This document shows positions 1 to 8,424 of a stretch of DNA of 64,000 nt, one piece after another (the stretch's first letter is position 1; each line of letters begins with the position of its first letter). The notes under the pieces were generated by a model. That model saw only the letters and a list, made by a program, of their open reading frames with translations. It did not search any database and was not told where the DNA came from. A program made the translations under genes and the position numbers. The stretch lies in NCBI RefSeq assembly GCF_015477765.1, contig NZ_JADLQQ010000002.1, positions 744,001-808,000 on the forward strand, given 5' to 3'. The DNA comes from Nocardia transvalensis (GTDB taxonomy: Bacteria; Actinomycetota; Actinomycetes; Mycobacteriales; Mycobacteriaceae).

Positions 1-771
1 GAGATCGGCACGGTGTGGCTGGAGCGGACCGGTCCGGTGCGCTCGCTGGACGACGTGCTGCTGGATCGGCTCGCCATCGCCGTCGCGGCGGTCGTGGAGC
101 GCTACGGCCCGGCCCGCACCACGATGGCCGACCCGGCCCTGGTGGAACTGGTGATCAGCGCCGAGGGCGACGACGCGGCCAGGGAGCGGGCGCTGCGGCT
201 GCTGGGTTTCGCCGCCGATCTGCCGGTGCGCGTCGTCGCGGTCCGCTCGCAGCCGGCGCTGGACCGGATCGGCGCGCTGATCTGCCCGAACCGTCCGGTG
301 AAAGCGGCACCGGTCGCCGATGTGGGCGTCATCCTGGCGACCACCGTGGACGCGGACCGATTTCCGGCCGGTGTCCACGCAGGTATCGGCGCCGCCGACA
401 ACCCCGGCCGTTCCTGGCGCCAGGCCCGCACGGCCCTGCGCTTCACCACCGCGCACCAGCCGATCGTCCACTACGACAACCTGGGTGCGTTGGCGCTGCT
501 GGCCCACGTGCCCCGAGACGCGGCGCGCGACAACGCCGATGTCGGCGGGATCGCCCGAATCGCCGCCGACCCAGAGGATCTCGACACTCTGGACGCCTAC
601 TGCACCACCGGCTCCCTGCGCCGCGCCGCCGAGATCCTCCACCTGCACCACAGCAGCGTCGCCCGCCGCTTGGACCATCTCGGAAAAACCTTGGGCCTCG
701 ACCTCACCGAGCCCGCCGGCCTGATCCGGGCCAGGCTGGCCCTCACCACCTGGCGGCTCCTCGAGGCCTGA
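1..771 (+). CDS. PucR/CdaR-type transcriptional regulator, 3' part
   Basis: Only the C-terminal part is present: the frame is open from base 1, so the gene starts upstream and the GTG at 13 is probably internal. The last ~60 residues carry the PucR-type helix-turn-helix, with TLDAYCTTGSLRRAAEIL, then HHSSVARRLDHL, then LGLDL. Members of this family have a variable N-terminal sensing region and this terminal DNA-binding domain, and usually activate nearby catabolic or transport genes. The middle (about residues 60-190) is ordinary alanine-rich sequence with no motif I can name. It converges on the CopD/CtaG gene 4 bp downstream. Target genes would lie upstream of the window. Confidence 0.75.
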   Translation, partial: EIGTVWLERTGPVRSLDDVLLDRLAIAVAAVVERYGPARTTMADPALVELVISAEGDDAARERALRLLGFAADLPVRVVAVRSQPALDRIGALICPNRPVKAAPVADVGVILATTVDADRFPAGVHAGIGAADNPGRSWRQARTALRFTTAHQPIVHYDNLGALALLAHVPRDAARDNADVGGIARIAADPEDLDTLDAYCTTGSLRRAAEILHLHHSSVARRLDHLGKTLGLDLTEPAGLIRARLALTTWRLLEA

Positions 772-775
772 TCCG

Positions 776-2758
776 TCAGCGGCGGCTGCGGCCCAGTTCG
801 GCGAGCATGGCGTTGTAGGCGGTCAGTTCGTCGTCGTCGGGGTAGGTGTCCTGGTGACGGTCGCTGCGGGCAGCGACGCGGCGGTCCTGGCGGGCCCACT
901 GCGACAGCAGGGCGCCGACCACCAGCAGGACCGGGATTTCCCCGGAGATCCAGGCGAGGCTGCCGCCGACCTTCTGGTCGGAGAACAGATCGTGCATCCA
1001 GCCCAGTTGCAGCTGCGGGTAGTAGTCGCCGCCGACGAGGGTTTCCATCGACATGACCGCGACGCCGAAGAAGGCGTGGAAGGGCATGATCGCGAACAGC
1101 ATTCCGAGCCGGCCCAGATGCGGCAGGCGCCGCGGGCCCGGGTCGATGCCGATGATCGCCCAGTAATACAGGTAGCCGGTGATGAGGAAGTGCACGTTCA
1201 TCAGCAGGTGGCCCCAGTGGAAGCGGATCAGTTGATCGAACAGCGGGGTGAAATACAGCCCGTAGAGCGAGATCACGAAAACGGCCAGCGCCACAATGGG
1301 ATTGCTGAGAATGCGGGTGAACCGTGAATGCATCAGCGACTGCGCCCATTCCCGCGGCCCGGGCGGGCGGCCGCGACCGGCGGGGGAGACCGCCCGCAGC
1401 AGCAGGGTCACCGGGCCGCCCAGCACCAGCAGCACCGGAATGAACATGTTCAACGCCATGTGGACGCCCATATGCGCGCTGAACATGCCATAGCTGTAGG
1501 CGCCGACCCCCGACGAGGTCACCAGCAGCAGCGCCAGGCACCCGGCCAGCCACGACAGGGTCCGCCACCGCGACCAGTCGTCGCCGCGGCGGCGCAACCG
1601 CAGCACCCCGGCCGCATACAGCAACGCCGCGGCGATCGCGGCCGACCCGAGCACCACATCGAAGCGCCACAGCGTCACCAACCGCCACACGTCCGGCGGC
1701 TGCGGCAGATCGAAGCCGAGGAACACCTGCTGGGCGGTGAAGGTGCGGCGCGCGAACGCCGGTGCCGGCTGCACCGCCATCGCCACCGACAGTGCCAGCC
1801 AGACGATTTCGCTCGCCACCGCCCCCACCAGCAGCCCGCGCCGCGTCCGCGCGGGTATGCGGCCGAGCGCCCACGCCAGCACCGCGTGCCCGGCCAGCAC
1901 CAGCGCCGCACCGGCGCCGAGCCAGCCGTACACGCCGCCGAAGGTCGAGGGCGGTGTGAGGATCGCGACGAGGATGGCCACGGTGGGAATCAGCACCGCC
2001 ACCGCCAGCGCGACGATGATCCGGTAGCGGCGCAGCACCGTGGCGAGCGCGACCGGATCGGTGGTGCGCCGACAGTGTGCGGCCACGCACCAGCTGAGCC
2101 CGGCCAGCGGCGCGAGGGCCAGCACGAACGGGATCACCGCGCCGGTGGCGTAGTCGTGGTTGGGGCCCTCGCCGGCGTTGCCGGTGACCGCGGGCGCGAC
2201 GATCGCGACCGCACCGACCGCGGCCAGCCCGAACAGGCTGTTCCACGACAACGCCACGCGCACCAGCACCGCCACGATCAGCACCGCCAGCGTCACCACG
2301 ATCCAGGTCTTGGGTTTCTCCGCGGCACCGATCAGCGGGCCGACCGCCCCCACCCGCAGCGCCCGGGTCACCGACATGCCCGCCGAATCGGCCGCCGACA
2401 CCGGGATCAGCGCCAGCGCGGCCGCCAGCCACACCAGCGCCGCCCGTTCGGCGATGCGTACCCCGGTGTATCCGTCGACGTCGATGCGGCCCTGGGCGGT
2501 GGGCACGGTGCAGAACAGCGCATACATAAGGGGGCCGACGGTGAAGGCTCCGGCCAGCGCGGCGATCAACCGCAGCAGGGCATAGGTGAGCGCGGCCGCG
2601 AATCCGGGATAGGGCAGACCCTGCTGGTCGTAGGGCTGGTGGCCGAGCGCGGCGGTGACCGCCACCACGAGCAGCGCCCCGGCGAGGGCCGCGCACGCCG
2701 CGGCGCCACCCCTCCCGCGGGTCGACGTGGCAGCCGGGGAGGCCGGGTGATCGGTCAT
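776..2758 (-). CDS. CopD / CtaG fusion: copper transport and cytochrome oxidase assembly membrane protein
   Basis: A 660-residue polytopic membrane protein with about 14-16 hydrophobic segments. The first half is CopD-like (copper-resistance permease). The second half matches caa3-type CtaG, with a long run of helices holding conserved polar spots such as MFSAHMGVHMALNMFIP, and HWGHLLMNVHF further on. Fused CopD-CtaG proteins are common in actinobacteria and are thought to deliver copper to cytochrome c oxidase in the membrane. The ATG is preceded by AGGAG about 8 bases upstream. The C-terminal ~40 residues are charged and probably cytoplasmic. A TACTA/TAGTA dyad 57 bp upstream of the start suggests repressor control. 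Confidence 0.85.
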   Translation of the reverse strand: MTDHPASPAATSTRGRGGAAACAALAGALLVVAVTAALGHQPYDQQGLPYPGFAAALTYALLRLIAALAGAFTVGPLMYALFCTVPTAQGRIDVDGYTGVRIAERAALVWLAAALALIPVSAADSAGMSVTRALRVGAVGPLIGAAEKPKTWIVVTLAVLIVAVLVRVALSWNSLFGLAAVGAVAIVAPAVTGNAGEGPNHDYATGAVIPFVLALAPLAGLSWCVAAHCRRTTDPVALATVLRRYRIIVALAVAVLIPTVAILVAILTPPSTFGGVYGWLGAGAALVLAGHAVLAWALGRIPARTRRGLLVGAVASEIVWLALSVAMAVQPAPAFARRTFTAQQVFLGFDLPQPPDVWRLVTLWRFDVVLGSAAIAAALLYAAGVLRLRRRGDDWSRWRTLSWLAGCLALLLVTSSGVGAYSYGMFSAHMGVHMALNMFIPVLLVLGGPVTLLLRAVSPAGRGRPPGPREWAQSLMHSRFTRILSNPIVALAVFVISLYGLYFTPLFDQLIRFHWGHLLMNVHFLITGYLYYWAIIGIDPGPRRLPHLGRLGMLFAIMPFHAFFGVAVMSMETLVGGDYYPQLQLGWMHDLFSDQKVGGSLAWISGEIPVLLVVGALLSQWARQDRRVAARSDRHQDTYPDDDELTAYNAMLAELGRSRR

Positions 2759-2814
2759 TCAGCAAGCTCCTGTGCAGGCCTGAACCGTCACCGGCCGATC
2801 CGAGACGGATCTCT

Positions 2815-2833
2815 CTACTACACACCCTAGTAG
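2815..2833. promoter_or_regulatory. CTACTA...TAGTAG dyad upstream of the CopD/CtaG gene
   Basis: CTACTA at 2815-2820 and TAGTAG at 2828-2833 form a perfect 6-bp inverted repeat with a 7-base centre; TAGTAG also repeats once more to the right. It lies 57-75 bp upstream of the copper-protein ATG, where a promoter would be. The half-sites resemble the TACTACA/TGTAGTA boxes of BlaI/CopY-family repressors, but the spacing is longer than usual, so that assignment is only inference. Confidence 0.4.
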
Positions 2834-2894
2834 TAGCGGTGGGGTTGCGGGAAGATGACCTCGCTCACAACGAGCGGGGTGCCGGTGCGCCGGA

Positions 2895-3950
2895 TCAGGC
2901 GATCGCGCGGTCGTCCTTGTCGCGCGATTCGTGCGGTATCGACACCGAGGACCCCTCGATGGGGGTGAGCCGTTGGCGGCGCGCGGCAGCGGTTGATCTC
3001 GGTTCGGTCGCGGCCGTGATCTTTTCGGCACCGGCGTGTTCGTCGCGGCGGCGGCGTTCGGCGGGGCGGGTGCGTTTCTCGGCGGGGGTCCGTTTCTCCG
3101 CGGCATTGAGCCCGATCGCGCACGCGACGATCAGCGCGCCACCGACGATGCCGTTGACCGTCGGCACCTGCTGAAAGAACGCCAGCCCGAACAGCAGTCC
3201 CCACACGCATTCGACGGTGAGCAGGTTGCCCGCGAGCACCGGGTCGACGCGCTCGAACCCGTAGTTGATGAGAAAGACGTTCGCGACGCTGAGCGCCCCG
3301 GCCACCGCGACCGCACCCCACAGCAGCACCGGCGCGATGGGCGTGGCCAGTTGCGGCAGCCCCTGGCCCTGCGCCAGGGAGATCAGTACCGTGCCCACCG
3401 TGCCGACACCGAGGGTCAGCGCGCTGATCTCCTGATTGTTCAAAGTGCCGCAATGCCATTCGCGGCCCAGATAGCTCCACGCCATGGCCACCATCGCCAC
3501 CAGCGCGAGCAGATCCCCCTCGTTCCAGTCCAGCCACGAACCGCCGGGACCGGGCCGGAACCCGGACAGGATGGCGACTCCGAGCGCCGACCCGGTCACG
3601 AACCCGACGCGGGCGACGGTGGCGCGTACCCGGCACAGCAGCAACCCCAGCGCCGAGGCCAAAGGCAGTGCGGCGATGAACGAGACGTTGGCGACCGAGG
3701 TCATCGTCGCCGCCTTCGCGAACAGCACCGTGCCGATCACATACAGCAGCACGGTGCGCACCACGATGACACCCCACTCGCGCGCCCCGGCATGCGCGAC
3801 GACGCGCCAGCGGATGCGGCGACCGAACAGGATCACCGCGAGCACAAACGCCACCGCGGTGCGCAGATACACCTGCTGGGCGATGGTGAAGCCATGATCG
3901 AGATAACGAGTGAACACCGTCAACATGGCAAACGACGCGGTCAGTAGCAC
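2895..3950 (-). CDS. EamA-family (DMT superfamily) transporter
   Basis: Ten hydrophobic segments in two EamA repeats make this a drug/metabolite-type exporter of unknown substrate. Recognisable features are the early VYLRTAVAFVLAVILF segment and the VANVSFIAALPLASALGLLL segment. The C-terminal ~75 residues are a hydrophilic arginine- and glutamate-rich tail (AEKRTPAEKRTRPAERRRR) not typical of the family. The GTG at 3950 cuts into the first helix: the frame stays open upstream and reads plausible sequence (ITDLRGVAALV), so the true start may be further upstream at a non-ATG codon. A dyad at 4041-4066 lies in its upstream region. Confidence 0.8.
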   Translation of the reverse strand: MLLTASFAMLTVFTRYLDHGFTIAQQVYLRTAVAFVLAVILFGRRIRWRVVAHAGAREWGVIVVRTVLLYVIGTVLFAKAATMTSVANVSFIAALPLASALGLLLCRVRATVARVGFVTGSALGVAILSGFRPGPGGSWLDWNEGDLLALVAMVAMAWSYLGREWHCGTLNNQEISALTLGVGTVGTVLISLAQGQGLPQLATPIAPVLLWGAVAVAGALSVANVFLINYGFERVDPVLAGNLLTVECVWGLLFGLAFFQQVPTVNGIVGGALIVACAIGLNAAEKRTPAEKRTRPAERRRRDEHAGAEKITAATEPRSTAAARRQRLTPIEGSSVSIPHESRDKDDRAIA

Positions 3951-4040
3951 CAGAGCCGCGACACCTCGCAGGTCGGTGATCTTGCTCCCACGTACGATTG
4001 CCGTGCTGTTGATACCGCCAGCGTACCCACAGTCGCCAGT

Positions 4041-4066
4041 TACCGGCTGGGAAATTCCAACCGGTA
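4041..4066. promoter_or_regulatory. Nested inverted repeat upstream of the EamA gene
   Basis: TACCGG at 4041-4046 and CCGGTA at 4061-4066 flank a second small palindrome GGAAATTCC (4050-4058). AT-rich words like GAAATTCC are rare in this GC-rich sequence, and the same 8-mer recurs at 4597-4604 just upstream of the XRE regulator. It is a plausible operator for the transporter, possibly bound by that regulator. Confidence 0.4.
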
Positions 4067-4122
4067 TGAACTATATGGGTTTTCAGCCGCGATTCGCCGT
4101 GGTCACCGACCGCGATCCAGTA

Positions 4123-4440
4123 CTAGAAGGGATACCTGCGCGCCAGGATCCGCCGCAGCCGCCCCTCATCGACGACCACACTGCGATCCTCGCGATGCTC
4201 GCGGTGGCGGGTATGCCGCTCGCGCGCCAGCCATCCCGCGAACACGCACGCGGCCGCCAGCACCGAGACGGTCAGGATGTTCATCGCCGATGCGCATGCG
4301 ATGAACGCCGCGAAGCCGGTGATCACGGTGGCCACGGTGGACATCACCTGCACCAGATGAATCGCGAACGGCCCATGGCCGCAACGCTGTTGATATTGTT
4401 CATGTGCCGGAGCTCTGCCGGCGAGGACGATTCTTCTCAT
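4123..4440 (-). CDS. Small hypothetical membrane protein
   Basis: A 105-residue protein from ATG 4440, with GAGGGAC close upstream as ribosome binding site. The frame is open further upstream, but that part reads as arginine/cysteine-rich non-protein sequence. Two adjacent hydrophobic segments occupy about residues 33-75 (HLVQVMSTVATVITGFAAF, then MNILTVSVLAAACVFAGWL). A basic, histidine/arginine-rich C-terminus follows. No family recognised. Divergently oriented from the XRE regulator, whose GTG is about 200 bp away. Confidence 0.5.
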   Translation of the reverse strand: MRRIVLAGRAPAHEQYQQRCGHGPFAIHLVQVMSTVATVITGFAAFIACASAMNILTVSVLAAACVFAGWLARERHTRHREHREDRSVVVDEGRLRRILARRYPF

Positions 4441-4587
4441 GTCCCTCAGCCTGGAACCGGCACGGCCGCGCGAGCCACACCGGATGCAATCTTGCACGCG
4501 GCGCGCGCAGAACCGCTCGGATTGCGAACGCAACCAGGCGATCCGGGACTAGTGTGAAACACGGACGACGCAGAGCCCCATGCTCGT

Positions 4588-4610
4588 CCGACCAGCGAAA
4601 TTCCGGTCGG
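4588..4610. promoter_or_regulatory. CCGACC...GGTCGG dyad containing GAAATTCC upstream of the XRE gene
   Basis: CCGACC (4588-4593) and GGTCGG (4605-4610) form a perfect inverted repeat around GAAATTCC (4597-4604). The site is 37 bp before the GTG of the XRE regulator, where an autoregulatory operator would be expected. The core matches that of the dyad at 4041-4066. Confidence 0.4.
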
Positions 4611-4646
4611 GAACCGGCCGGAACGACGACGCCACTTGGAGATGTT

Positions 4647-5918
4647 GTGAACAGCCCACACAGCATCGCATGCGCGCGCCGGATCGTGCGCGATATCGAG
4701 GCCTCCGGGGGGACGACATGGGAGGCGGTGCAAGCGATCCGCGCGCACTGCGGAGCTTCATTACTTCGAGCTCATCGCATTGCGCACGGTTTCACCCTCG
4801 TCGAGGTCGCCCAGCGGTTACAACAGCTGATCGTCGACGCCGGATCGTCGTGCCAGGGCCTGTCGCATCAGAGCGTGTCTCGTTGGGAGACCGGTCTGGA
4901 CATGCCGTCCTACCAATTCCTCGACGCATTGTGCCGACTGTATCGGACCCGGCCGGACCGGCTGGGCTTCGGCCATGACTACACCGCCGAGGATTGCCCA
5001 CCGAACGCCGTCGCGCACAACGGCTTTCGGCTCCTGCCCGCGGGCCCGCGCACGGGTGACATCTGGAAGACCGTGCGGGCGCTGGAGGAAAGCGTCGAAT
5101 TGTGCGGATATCTGGTGTATGTGCAGCCGCCCTCGGAATACATTCCGGCGCGCATGCGCGATCTGGCCCAGATTCAGCATGTGATGCTGGCCGACCATTC
5201 CGACGAATTGCATCAGCGGCTGTTGCGGGTGGAGGCCATTCTCGCGGGCCTGATCGCATTCCGGCTCAACGATGTCGCCGATATCCACGACACGTTCATG
5301 TGGTTTTCCAAGGCGCGCCGCGCCGCCCGGCAGGCCGGTGACACCGCGGTGGAGGCGTGGCTGCGCGGGCATTGGGCGCACGGGCACGAGTGTTACCGGC
5401 ATGCGCTGGATCAGGGGCTGGCCGCCGCGCATTCGGCCCAGACCGCCGGGGCGCGGTCGGCGTGCGTGTTCGGATTGCTGGCCGAGGCCGACATTCAGGC
5501 CCGCATCGGGCATCGGCGCGAGGCGGTGGGCGCGCTCACCGCGGCCGAGCGGTTGTTCGCGGTGCTGCCGGCCACGGCCACCACCGACGACAACCTGGGC
5601 ACCTCGGAATACATCCTGCGCTGGCATCAGTCGCATGCGTTGATGGCGCTGGGGGATCGGCGCACGGCCGAGGAGATGCGCGGGCGGGTGCTGGAGTTGC
5701 CGATGGCCGACAAGGACCACGTGGGACGCTCGCTGCTGGATCTGGATCTGGCGGCGCTGCTGCAGCGGCAGGGTGAGCTGGAGCAGGCGTGCGCGCTGAT
5801 CCGCCACGTGTGGCAGACGCTGCCGCCGGAGCTGCGGGTCGGGCAGGTGCAGCGGTATGTGACCCAACTGGTGGCCGGGCTGCCACCGGCGCTGCGCGAC
5901 AGCATCTTTCAGCGATGA
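4647..5918 (+). CDS. XRE-family regulator with large C-terminal helical domain
   Basis: A 423-residue protein read from GTG 4647, chosen because GGAG sits 5 bases upstream; sequence before it does not look like protein. The helix-turn-helix is at about residues 33-90: LLRAHRIAHGFTLVEVAQRL, then SHQSVSRWETGLDMPSYQFL. The remaining ~330 residues are an alpha-helical, TPR-like region (repeats such as RRAARQAGDTAVEAWLRGHW and AAHSAQTAGARSACVFGLLA). This type of actinobacterial regulator binds DNA through the N-terminus and probably senses a ligand or partner through the TPR-like part. Its stop codon lies inside a tandem repeat shared with the convergent gene. Confidence 0.8.
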   Translation: MNSPHSIACARRIVRDIEASGGTTWEAVQAIRAHCGASLLRAHRIAHGFTLVEVAQRLQQLIVDAGSSCQGLSHQSVSRWETGLDMPSYQFLDALCRLYRTRPDRLGFGHDYTAEDCPPNAVAHNGFRLLPAGPRTGDIWKTVRALEESVELCGYLVYVQPPSEYIPARMRDLAQIQHVMLADHSDELHQRLLRVEAILAGLIAFRLNDVADIHDTFMWFSKARRAARQAGDTAVEAWLRGHWAHGHECYRHALDQGLAAAHSAQTAGARSACVFGLLAEADIQARIGHRREAVGALTAAERLFAVLPATATTDDNLGTSEYILRWHQSHALMALGDRRTAEEMRGRVLELPMADKDHVGRSLLDLDLAALLQRQGELEQACALIRHVWQTLPPELRVGQVQRYVTQLVAGLPPALRDSIFQR

Positions 5919-5993
5919 TCACCCGATCTCCGTGCCCGCGCTGATCACCCGATGTCTGCGCCCGCGGTGATCACCCGATTTCCGTGCCCGCTT
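5916..5993. repeat. Three tandem 26-bp repeats spanning two convergent stop codons
   Basis: Copies start at 5916, 5942 and 5968, each beginning TGATCACCCGAT and ending in a GCCCGC block. Copies 1 and 3 differ at few positions; copy 2 has a few more. Copy 1 supplies the TGA of the XRE gene and copy 3 the reverse-strand TGA of the lipase-maturation-factor gene; every copy contains both stops. There are no spacers, so this is not CRISPR. Confidence 0.85.
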
Positions 5994-7425
5994 TTCCCAG
6001 GGCCAGGGGCGGGACGTAGTCGCCGACGAGGGTGCGGTGCCACCAGGCGTGGGTGCGCCGCAGTTCCTGGGCGGTGGTGAAGCGGTAGCGGTAGAGCTGG
6101 GCGCGCAGGTAGTGCGGCGGGGCGTCGGGGAACGGGTTGTGGCGCAGCAGGCGCAGGGTGTCCTTGTCGTTCTGCAGCAGCCGCAGCAGAAACGGGCCCA
6201 GCCAGGTCCGCGCGTACTGCGGGGAGATGGCGGCGAACCACATCAGCCAGTCCAGGCGCAGATGGTAGGGCGCCCATTGGCGTGGTAGCCGGTGCAGGGC
6301 GCCGGGTTTGCCTTTGAATTCGTATTCCTTCCACACCGTCTGCTCGGTGAGCTGCGTGTCGTCGGTGCCTTCGATGATCACCTCGTAGCGGGTGCGCCCG
6401 ACGGTGCCGAAGGCGCCGTAGGTGTTGACCAGGTGGTAGGGGTTGAAGGAGCTGTTCATGCGCTGCTGCGCCGAGGCCAGGTTGCGCACCGGCCAGTAGC
6501 TCAGCGCCACCACCAGCGCCGTGACCGCGATGACCGTGCCCGCGAACCAGGCCGGCGGCGCCGCCAGGGCGGGCGGGTCGGGCACCGGCAGCACCGCCGC
6601 GGCCGAGGACTGGTCGATCGCACCGGCGGCCAGCACGATGGTGATCCAGTTGAGCCAGGCGAAATTGCCCGACAGCACCAGCCACAGTTGGGTGACGATC
6701 AGGATCGCCGCGGCGATGCTCGCGATCGGTTGCGGCGCGAACAGCCCGAACGGGACGGCGAGTTGGGCAACATGATTGGCGGCCACCTCGATGCGATGCA
6801 GCGGTTTGGGCAGATGGTGGAAAAACCAGCTCAACGGTCCCGGCATCGGCTGGGTTTCGTGGTGGTAGTACAGGCAGGTCAGATCCCGCCAGCACGGGTC
6901 GCCGCGCAGTTTGATCAGTCCGGCGCCGAATTCCACCCGGAACACCAGCCAGCGCACCAGCCACAGGATCAACAGCGGTGGCGCGATGCTGTCGTTGCCG
7001 AGGAATATGGCGAGAAATCCGGCTTCCAGCAGCAGCGATTCCCAGCCGAAGGAATACCACCGCTGCCCGACGTTGACGATCGACAGATATCCCACCCACA
7101 GCAGCGCCCACGCCAGCATCGCCGCCCACAGCGGCATCCGGTCGGCAGCCCCGGCGACCAGCGCCGCCGACAATGCCGCACCGCACCAGGACACGACGGC
7201 GAAGAACCGATCCGAATAGTGCAGATGAAAGATGCTCGGCGCCTCGGCGAACGAGCGCGCGGCCAGAAATCGCGGCACCGGCAGCATGCCGTGCGCACCG
7301 ATCAACGCCCGGAATTGCCGCGCGGCCGTGAGGAAAGCGATCAGATAAAGCGCCGCGATGCCGCGTTCCAGTATCTGCCTGGCCAGCCAGTATTCGGGTC
7401 CGCTCAACCATTCCATGCCCGCCAC
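5971..7425 (-). CDS. Lipase maturation factor (LMF1) family membrane protein
   Basis: A 484-residue protein with about 8-10 hydrophobic segments followed by a soluble C-terminal third. Family landmarks are VNVGQRWYSFGWESLLLEAG, then RVEFGAGLIKLRGDPCWRDL, CLYYHHETQPMPGPLSWFFH, and the C-terminal NTYGAFGTVGRTRYEVIIEG. In vertebrates LMF1 helps fold secreted lipases in the ER. Actinobacterial members are common but their role is not established; a part in maturation of secreted or cell-wall enzymes is inference. It converges on the XRE gene and its last 8 codons lie in the third 26-bp repeat. Confidence 0.85.
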   Translation of the reverse strand: MAGMEWLSGPEYWLARQILERGIAALYLIAFLTAARQFRALIGAHGMLPVPRFLAARSFAEAPSIFHLHYSDRFFAVVSWCGAALSAALVAGAADRMPLWAAMLAWALLWVGYLSIVNVGQRWYSFGWESLLLEAGFLAIFLGNDSIAPPLLILWLVRWLVFRVEFGAGLIKLRGDPCWRDLTCLYYHHETQPMPGPLSWFFHHLPKPLHRIEVAANHVAQLAVPFGLFAPQPIASIAAAILIVTQLWLVLSGNFAWLNWITIVLAAGAIDQSSAAAVLPVPDPPALAAPPAWFAGTVIAVTALVVALSYWPVRNLASAQQRMNSSFNPYHLVNTYGAFGTVGRTRYEVIIEGTDDTQLTEQTVWKEYEFKGKPGALHRLPRQWAPYHLRLDWLMWFAAISPQYARTWLGPFLLRLLQNDKDTLRLLRHNPFPDAPPHYLRAQLYRYRFTTAQELRRTHAWWHRTLVGDYVPPLALGKAGTEIG

Positions 7426-7612
7426 TCCTCGGCCGACGGACGTGCATACCCTGAACCCCGAATTCTATCCGCCCACCGACCGGTCGCCCGAAGCCCACCA
7501 CCAACCGCACCCTTTCTTATTCTTCGCACCCGCTACGGCCGGTCATACGGGGTGCAGGAAGCCACAACGGGTGCGGCGGGCACAAGGCGGGCGGTCCCGC
7601 AGGCGACCCACC

Positions 7613-7625
7613 CTGGCAGTGCCAG
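7613..7625. promoter_or_regulatory. CTGGCA-G-TGCCAG palindrome in the 7426-7706 intergenic region
   Basis: A perfect 6+1+6 palindrome lies about 190 bp upstream of the LMF gene. The same 280-bp gap carries several copies of the word GGGTGCGG and its complement (around 7540-7700), giving partial inverted repeats. Nothing else was recognised there. Confidence 0.25.
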
Positions 7626-7706
7626 GAGCAGCCGCACCCCGTGTTGCCCTTCGCACCCGCTACACAGGGTGCCAAGCGCGAGAAGGGGTGCGGCTGAGTG
7701 CGGGGC

Positions 7707-8417
7707 TCAGCGCGCCGGGCCCAGCAGGTGGTCGAAGAATGTGCGGTAGGTACGCAGGGCTCGGCGGCGGGTTTCGGTGTCGCACTCGTCGGCCGACCAC
7801 CGGTTCTGCAGGGCCTTGCGGCGGTCGGCGTAGCTGTCGGCCAGCTGGTCGAGGGTGGCGGTGACCAGTTCGTCGGCGCGCGCGACGGCCTCGCGGGGGT
7901 TGTCGACGAACATGGCCTGGGCCTCGCGCCACCGGATGCGCAGGCGCTCGAGCTCGCCCGGATCCAGCAGGGGCGCGTCGTCCTCGGCGACGCCGCCGGC
8001 GTGCAGGGACGCCTCGGTGTCGAAGCTGTGTGCCGTGCCGGGATCCTGGCCGGGTGCGGGCACGGGGACCGATGCGGCGCCCGGATGGCCCGCGCCTGTC
8101 TCGGTGTCGGTCGTGGGCGCAGTATGCGGGTCCTGTGTGGACTCGGAGACCGAGGTGGCACCCACATGGCTCGGCGCCGACCTGGTGTCGGGGGTGCGCG
8201 CGGCGTCGGCGTCGCGGCCCGGGGCGCCGAGGACCGACTCGGCCTGTGCGGGGCGCACCGGGTCGGGGGCGACGTCCTCGTCGGGAGTGGGCGGGGAGGT
8301 GCGTTGCGACGGGTTGGTGGGTTGCTGGGTGTGCTCGCCGGTGCGGGAGGCGCCGCCGTAGGTCGGCTCCGAATCGGCAACGGGGCCTGGGGGATCGGGG
8401 TTGTGGTCGGTGGTCAT
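7707..8417 (-). CDS. Hypothetical protein: disordered N-terminus plus helical domain
   Basis: A 236-residue protein. Residues 1-145 are rich in proline, threonine, aspartate and serine and look disordered. Residues 150-236 are a helical domain (RWREAQAMFVDNPREAVARA, then ELVTATLDQLADSY and TYRTFFDHLLG). That domain aligns with the C-terminal half of the gene just upstream (FVDDPPRALGSADRLVTAIM, HYRELFHDLL), so the pair are diverged duplicates. The start ATG lies 7 bp after the upstream stop, so they form an operon. Function unknown. Confidence 0.65.
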   Translation of the reverse strand: MTTDHNPDPPGPVADSEPTYGGASRTGEHTQQPTNPSQRTSPPTPDEDVAPDPVRPAQAESVLGAPGRDADAARTPDTRSAPSHVGATSVSESTQDPHTAPTTDTETGAGHPGAASVPVPAPGQDPGTAHSFDTEASLHAGGVAEDDAPLLDPGELERLRIRWREAQAMFVDNPREAVARADELVTATLDQLADSYADRRKALQNRWSADECDTETRRRALRTYRTFFDHLLGPAR

Positions 8418-8424
8418 CGGTCTC

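Noticed and set aside
597..2825. A 742-codon reverse frame and a 500-codon forward frame (1328-2830) over the CopD/CtaG gene
   Set aside because: Both read as arginine-, histidine-, proline- and glycine-rich shadow sequence of a GC-rich gene. The 660-residue frame has membrane helices and a good ribosome site.
5916..5993. CRISPR-like repeat
   Set aside because: Copies are directly adjacent with no spacers, only three in number, and no cas genes are present.
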